Below are positions 60,996 through 64,000 of a stretch of 64,000 nucleotides of DNA, one piece after another (the stretch's first letter is position 1; every line of letters starts with the position of its first letter). This DNA is from Velthaea sp965214335. Its GTDB lineage: Bacteria; Vulcanimicrobiota; Vulcanimicrobiia; Vulcanimicrobiales; Vulcanimicrobiaceae. Below the pieces are notes generated by a model, which worked only from the letters and a program-made list of their open reading frames with translations, made no database searches and had not been told where the DNA came from. Where the stretch lies: NCBI GenBank assembly GCA_965214335.1, contig CBDCBO010000005.1, forward strand, positions 186,001 through 250,000. The letters run 5' to 3'. The translations under genes were made by a program, and so were the position numbers.

Positions 60996-62547
60996 CGTTT
61001 GGGCGCTGATCGCGGCGCTCGCGTGCGCAACGTCGGCGGCGACGGCCGTGGCGCGCGAGGAGGCTCCCGCGATCGGCGTTATCCTCGCGCAGTACGATCG
61101 CGCGACGCGGGAGAACGCCACGACGTCGTTCGAGTCGGCCGGCACGATTACGGGGGAAGGACTCAGCGGCGACTTCCACCGCTGGCGATCGGGTTCGAAC
61201 GAACGTGATGACGAGCGCTTAGGACCGCGCACCGAACTCACGTTGCGGTTGGGCGATCGTCTCTATCTGCAAACGTCGAACGGCAACGTGCGCGAACTTA
61301 CCGGCTATTTACGGCGCCGCGCGTTGACGTCGGATTTTGTCGAAAGCGGCGCATTTCTCAAAGCGCCCGAACGCTCGACGTGGCTGGGCTTCGGCACGTT
61401 GAGCGGCGTGCGTACCTGGCGGCTCCAAGTGTGCGCGCCCGGCGGCGAGCCGGAAACGCTGTGGATCGATACGCTTACCGGACTGCCGTTGCGGGTGGAA
61501 TTTTTAGACGGTGACGGGCCGACGACGATCGATTTGTCCGATTGGCGTGACGTCGAGGGCCGGCGCTTTCCTTTCAAGTCGATCACCTCCGATGGCGAGC
61601 ACGCCTTCGATATCGTTGAAACAACGACGTCGGTGCGCGTCGATACGCCCGTTGCGCCGAGCGTCTTCGCGCCGCTGCACAACCGGACGATAGAAGCCGA
61701 CGTGGTGCAGACCGTACCGCTGTTCGACCTCAATTCGCATGTCGCGTGCACGGTCGGCATCGATGGCCGGCGCTACGCTTTTTTGCTCGATACCGGAGCG
61801 CAAAGCGTTTTACTGGACTCGAGTGTTGCCAAGGCCGCGGGCTTGGCCGAATTCGGCTCGCTCGAGGTGCGCGGTGCAAGCCGAACGGGCGGCCTGCACT
61901 TGCTCGATTTGCCGCGTATCGACATCGGCGTCGCCCATCTCGACAACCTCGTCGCCACCTCGCTCGATCTGCGCGGCGCAATGGGCGGCGTCTCGCGGCT
62001 CGACGGCATCCTCGGCTTTCCGTTTTTCGCTTCGTCGCTCGTCGAACTCGATTTTTCGCATCATGCGATGCGCTTCGGTGCCCCGGGTTCATTCGTGCCG
62101 CGCGGTGAACGCGTGCCGCTCGATCTCGACCGCGGGCTGATGGAAGCCACGTTGCGGTTGAATGCGCGCGTCGATGCGCCGTTCATCATCGATACGGGCA
62201 ACAGCGGTGAACTGCTATTGTACCGGCCGTTTATCGCCACGCATGCCGGTATCGTGCCGCGTAGCGATCGAGCGGTGGCGAACTTCGGCATCGGCGGCGC
62301 CGCGCCGACGTATCGTTCTTCGCTCGATGAACTCGCACTCGGCGGCGTCCCGTTGTATCACCGGGTAACCGATGTCGTTCAGACGGACAAAGGCGCGTTC
62401 GCCGACCGTATTGATGCCGGCAACGTGGGTTTAGGCATTTTAAAGAATTTCATCGTTACGTTCGATCTGGTCAACAACGCACTGTACTTGCGCAAGAGCG
62501 ACACGTTCGATGACGGCCGTCTTCGAACGGCAACAACACCGTCGTAA
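60928..62547 (+). CDS. retropepsin-like aspartic protease with lipoprotein-carrier-like N-domain
   Basis: A protein of about 539 residues. A hydrophobic segment (VWALIAALACATSAATA) looks like a signal sequence. A beta-rich domain follows (ELTLRLGDRLYLQT, TLWIDTLTGLPLRVEFLDG), resembling outer-membrane lipoprotein-carrier folds. The C-terminal half has two aspartic protease motifs (FLLDTGAQSVLLD and FIIDTGNSGELLL) and hydrophobic ILGFPFF and GNVGLGILKN flaps, as in pepsin-like/retropepsin-like bacterial proteins. The start is uncertain: ATG 60928 lies inside the transglycosylase gene. A protease here is unexpected for a flagellar operon. Confidence 0.8.
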   Translation: MPRRKTTFKTCWDRTRSTVPLRSVWALIAALACATSAATAVAREEAPAIGVILAQYDRATRENATTSFESAGTITGEGLSGDFHRWRSGSNERDDERLGPRTELTLRLGDRLYLQTSNGNVRELTGYLRRRALTSDFVESGAFLKAPERSTWLGFGTLSGVRTWRLQVCAPGGEPETLWIDTLTGLPLRVEFLDGDGPTTIDLSDWRDVEGRRFPFKSITSDGEHAFDIVETTTSVRVDTPVAPSVFAPLHNRTIEADVVQTVPLFDLNSHVACTVGIDGRRYAFLLDTGAQSVLLDSSVAKAAGLAEFGSLEVRGASRTGGLHLLDLPRIDIGVAHLDNLVATSLDLRGAMGGVSRLDGILGFPFFASSLVELDFSHHAMRFGAPGSFVPRGERVPLDLDRGLMEATLRLNARVDAPFIIDTGNSGELLLYRPFIATHAGIVPRSDRAVANFGIGGAAPTYRSSLDELALGGVPLYHRVTDVVQTDKGAFADRIDAGNVGLGILKNFIVTFDLVNNALYLRKSDTFDDGRLRTATTPS

Positions 62548-62579
62548 TTTCGTGATTGCCGGCGCCTATGCTGCGGTGC

Positions 62580-63122
62580 ATGACTATAGCAACGCGGTCC
62601 GTCGCCGTCGTCGCGACACATGTACCGCCTATCGACCGCCGGGCGCTCTCGCAGGCCTGGTTTTCCGCCTTGCACGTGGCGGAACCGCCGCTCGCTCCGC
62701 GCCCGCGCACGCCACGGACGCCGGGTGAACGCGGCGGCCGGGCGGGGCGCGCTTTGGCCCCCGCCGCGGCGCCGGTCTCGCGTTCCGGTTCGGCCGGCAT
62801 CTCGCCGGCCGCACGTTCGGCCTCCGCGCAGGTCGGGCGCGAAGGGGCGGCCGCCGAACGTCGCGCGATCGCCGGTCCGCTGGCCCGCCGGATCGAACGC
62901 GCCGTCGAGCGACAGGCTATGTCCGCGCCGTTGCCGCGGGTCGCTTCAATCGCCATCAATGCCGGTGACGGACGGGTGCAGTTGCTCGTCCGCAGCGATG
63001 GCGCGACGACGCGCATCGTTGCGCTATGCGCGCCGCATTTGCGCGAACGCGTCGATCGAGCCCTCGCGCACGCCCGCTTCGCGCTGGCGGCGGCCGGTAA
63101 TCGCATCGAGGTCGCCGGATGA
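62580..63122 (+). CDS. unassigned flagellar-cluster protein, possibly hook-length-control-like
   Basis: A 180-residue protein. Residues about 30-115 are low-complexity (Pro/Arg/Ala/Gly), and the C-terminal 60 residues form strands and a helix: VASIAINAGDGRVQLLVRSDG, then LRERVDRALAHARFALAAAG. A disordered front plus a small beta-alpha C-terminus, just before a hook/rod gene, resembles FliK-type hook-length regulators, but sequence similarity is too weak to claim it. The start is ATG 62580, and its stop overlaps the next ATG. Confidence 0.5.
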   Translation: MTIATRSVAVVATHVPPIDRRALSQAWFSALHVAEPPLAPRPRTPRTPGERGGRAGRALAPAAAPVSRSGSAGISPAARSASAQVGREGAAAERRAIAGPLARRIERAVERQAMSAPLPRVASIAINAGDGRVQLLVRSDGATTRIVALCAPHLRERVDRALAHARFALAAAGNRIEVAG

Positions 63123-63847
63123 TCGGCGCTGCGACAGTCGACGCCCTCAATCGAATCCAAGCCCGCGCGCAAGACGTGCTGCGCGCGTATAGCGCGGGCA
63201 GCTTTCCGGCCCATAACGACGTTGCGCGCAACACGCGGCCGCCCGAGTACGCATCCGATCCGCTCAGCGTGGTCGCTCCGCAGAACGCGTATTTCGTCGC
63301 GCAGGGGGGCAACGGCGCGCGCACCTTCACCCGTGACGGCGGATTCAACATTACGGGCGGCGTGTTGCGCGCCTCCGACGGCGCCGCCATCTTGGGTTAT
63401 GCGAATGGCGATGCGCGCGGCACGCTACCGGCGCCGCTCACGCTGCCCGCGAACGACGTGGCGCTCGGGCGTTGCGGCGATATCCGCATTGAAAGTGACG
63501 GAACCGTCTCGTACACGCGTCCGACGATCGATCCGCGCACGACCGAACGCGGCGTCGAACGCGTTACCGCGGGTAAAGTCGCGCTCGCGCGGTTCCCCGC
63601 CGGTACGCAGCCGATTCGGCTGGACGAGCGCCACGTCGGCGCGCCGGCGGGTATCGCGCCGCATTTAGGAACACCGTCCGACGGAACGTTCGCCGGACTC
63701 GCGACTTACGCGCGCGACACGGGCTCGATCGACGTCGACCTGAGCCTAGCGAAGCTGTCGGAAGCGTATCGCGCGTTTTCGGCGATCGCGGCCGCGAATC
63801 GGGCTCACGGCGCCACCGATCAAACGGCGATGGACTTGCTTAAATGA
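63119..63847 (+). CDS. flagellar rod/hook protein (FlgF/FlgG/FlgE family)
   Basis: A 242-residue axial protein. The N-terminal part (TVDALNRIQARAQDVLRAYSAG) is a shortened rod helix. The central block YFVAQGGNGARTFTRDGGFNITGGVLRASDGAAILG matches the FlgG/FlgF domain (GFFxVQ...YTRDGxFxxDxxGxLVxxxGxxVLG). The C-terminal helix ends LSEAYRAFSAIAAANRAHGATDQTAMDLL, as in rod proteins. I cannot separate FlgF from FlgG or a short FlgE. ATG 63119 overlaps the previous stop. Confidence 0.85.
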   Translation: MIGAATVDALNRIQARAQDVLRAYSAGSFPAHNDVARNTRPPEYASDPLSVVAPQNAYFVAQGGNGARTFTRDGGFNITGGVLRASDGAAILGYANGDARGTLPAPLTLPANDVALGRCGDIRIESDGTVSYTRPTIDPRTTERGVERVTAGKVALARFPAGTQPIRLDERHVGAPAGIAPHLGTPSDGTFAGLATYARDTGSIDVDLSLAKLSEAYRAFSAIAAANRAHGATDQTAMDLLK

Positions 63848-64000
63848 TCGCCGACCTGCAATTCGGCCGGCCCAATGGACGCGGCGTTCGGCCGGCCCGT
63901 TTCGTCCCGCGCACGAGCATTCCGGTCGGTGCGGCGTGTCTTGTCGCGAATGCGCTGCGCGAAACGCTGCACGAGGTGTTCGGCGAGCGCTGCGAACTGA
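63844..64000 (+). CDS. start of next flagellar-operon gene (truncated by window)
   Basis: ATG 63844 overlaps the rod-protein stop (ATGA) and stays open to the window end, giving 52 residues (MIADLQFGRPNGRG ... LRETLHEVFGERCEL). The overlap and codon usage support a real gene in the same operon. The fragment is too short to assign. Confidence 0.6.
   Translation, partial: MIADLQFGRPNGRGVRPARFVPRTSIPVGAACLVANALRETLHEVFGERCEL

Overview
The window is a high-GC bacterial chromosome segment. It encodes a double-membrane cell: two TonB-dependent receptors, Tat-exported enzymes and a diheme c-type cytochrome. It also carries the start of a flagellar operon and a Gram-positive-style LexA circuit. Dense ATGA/GTGA stop-start overlaps, frequent GTG/TTG starts, very large receptors with a carboxypeptidase-regulatory-like front domain, and divergent flagellar proteins fit an aerobic heterotroph of an under-sampled phylum. 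My best guess is Candidatus Eremiobacterota/Vulcanimicrobiota (WPS-2). This is inferred from gene character, not from a marker-gene tree.

Layout. 0.2-7.8 kb: membrane methyltransferase, zinc-type CDF exporter, then thiolase, 3-hydroxyacyl-CoA dehydrogenase, acyl-CoA dehydrogenase and sucCD. 8.1-11.7 kb: a 1194-residue TonB-dependent receptor closed by a strong terminator. 12.1-15.7 kb: a LysM protein divergent from lexA, with two LexA boxes in the shared promoter region; lexA overlaps an orphan PTS EIIC-like permease, which overlaps a PLP enzyme. 15.7-17.1 kb: PilZ and FHA signalling proteins. 17.1-25.8 kb: coaBC, coaX, a Tat-exported binding protein, dus, a class III aminotransferase, a SRPBCC protein, a PfkB kinase, a transaldolase and a diheme cytochrome. 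26.6-31.5 kb: a cyanobacterial-type acyl-ACP reductase homologue, its quinate-dehydrogenase-like partner, and two APC permeases, the second frameshifted. 32-37 kb: a more accessory stretch (Uma2 nuclease, a degenerate amine-oxidase fragment, a secreted propeller, an intact Tat amine oxidase, a LysE exporter).

37.2-48.4 kb is one co-oriented minus-strand operon: gabT, patA, aldehyde dehydrogenase, TonB-dependent receptor, spermidine dehydrogenase, APC permease. Together these form an outer-membrane-to-succinate route for polyamines; a dedicated TonB receptor for polyamines is the most novel proposal here.

48.5-54.1 kb is housekeeping (greA, lysS, truA, rplM, rpsI), interrupted by a photoactive-yellow-protein-like PAS protein divergent from a Crp/Fnr regulator. 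A GAF-PAS-adenylate cyclase follows. 56.1-64 kb opens a compact flagellar operon: a very short FlgB-like protein, FlgC, FliE, a FliF whose tail resembles the FliG middle domain, FliH, FliI, a lytic transglycosylase in the FliJ slot, an aspartic protease, an unassigned protein and a rod/hook protein. The window ends inside the next gene. I saw no rRNA, tRNA, CRISPR array or insertion sequence.
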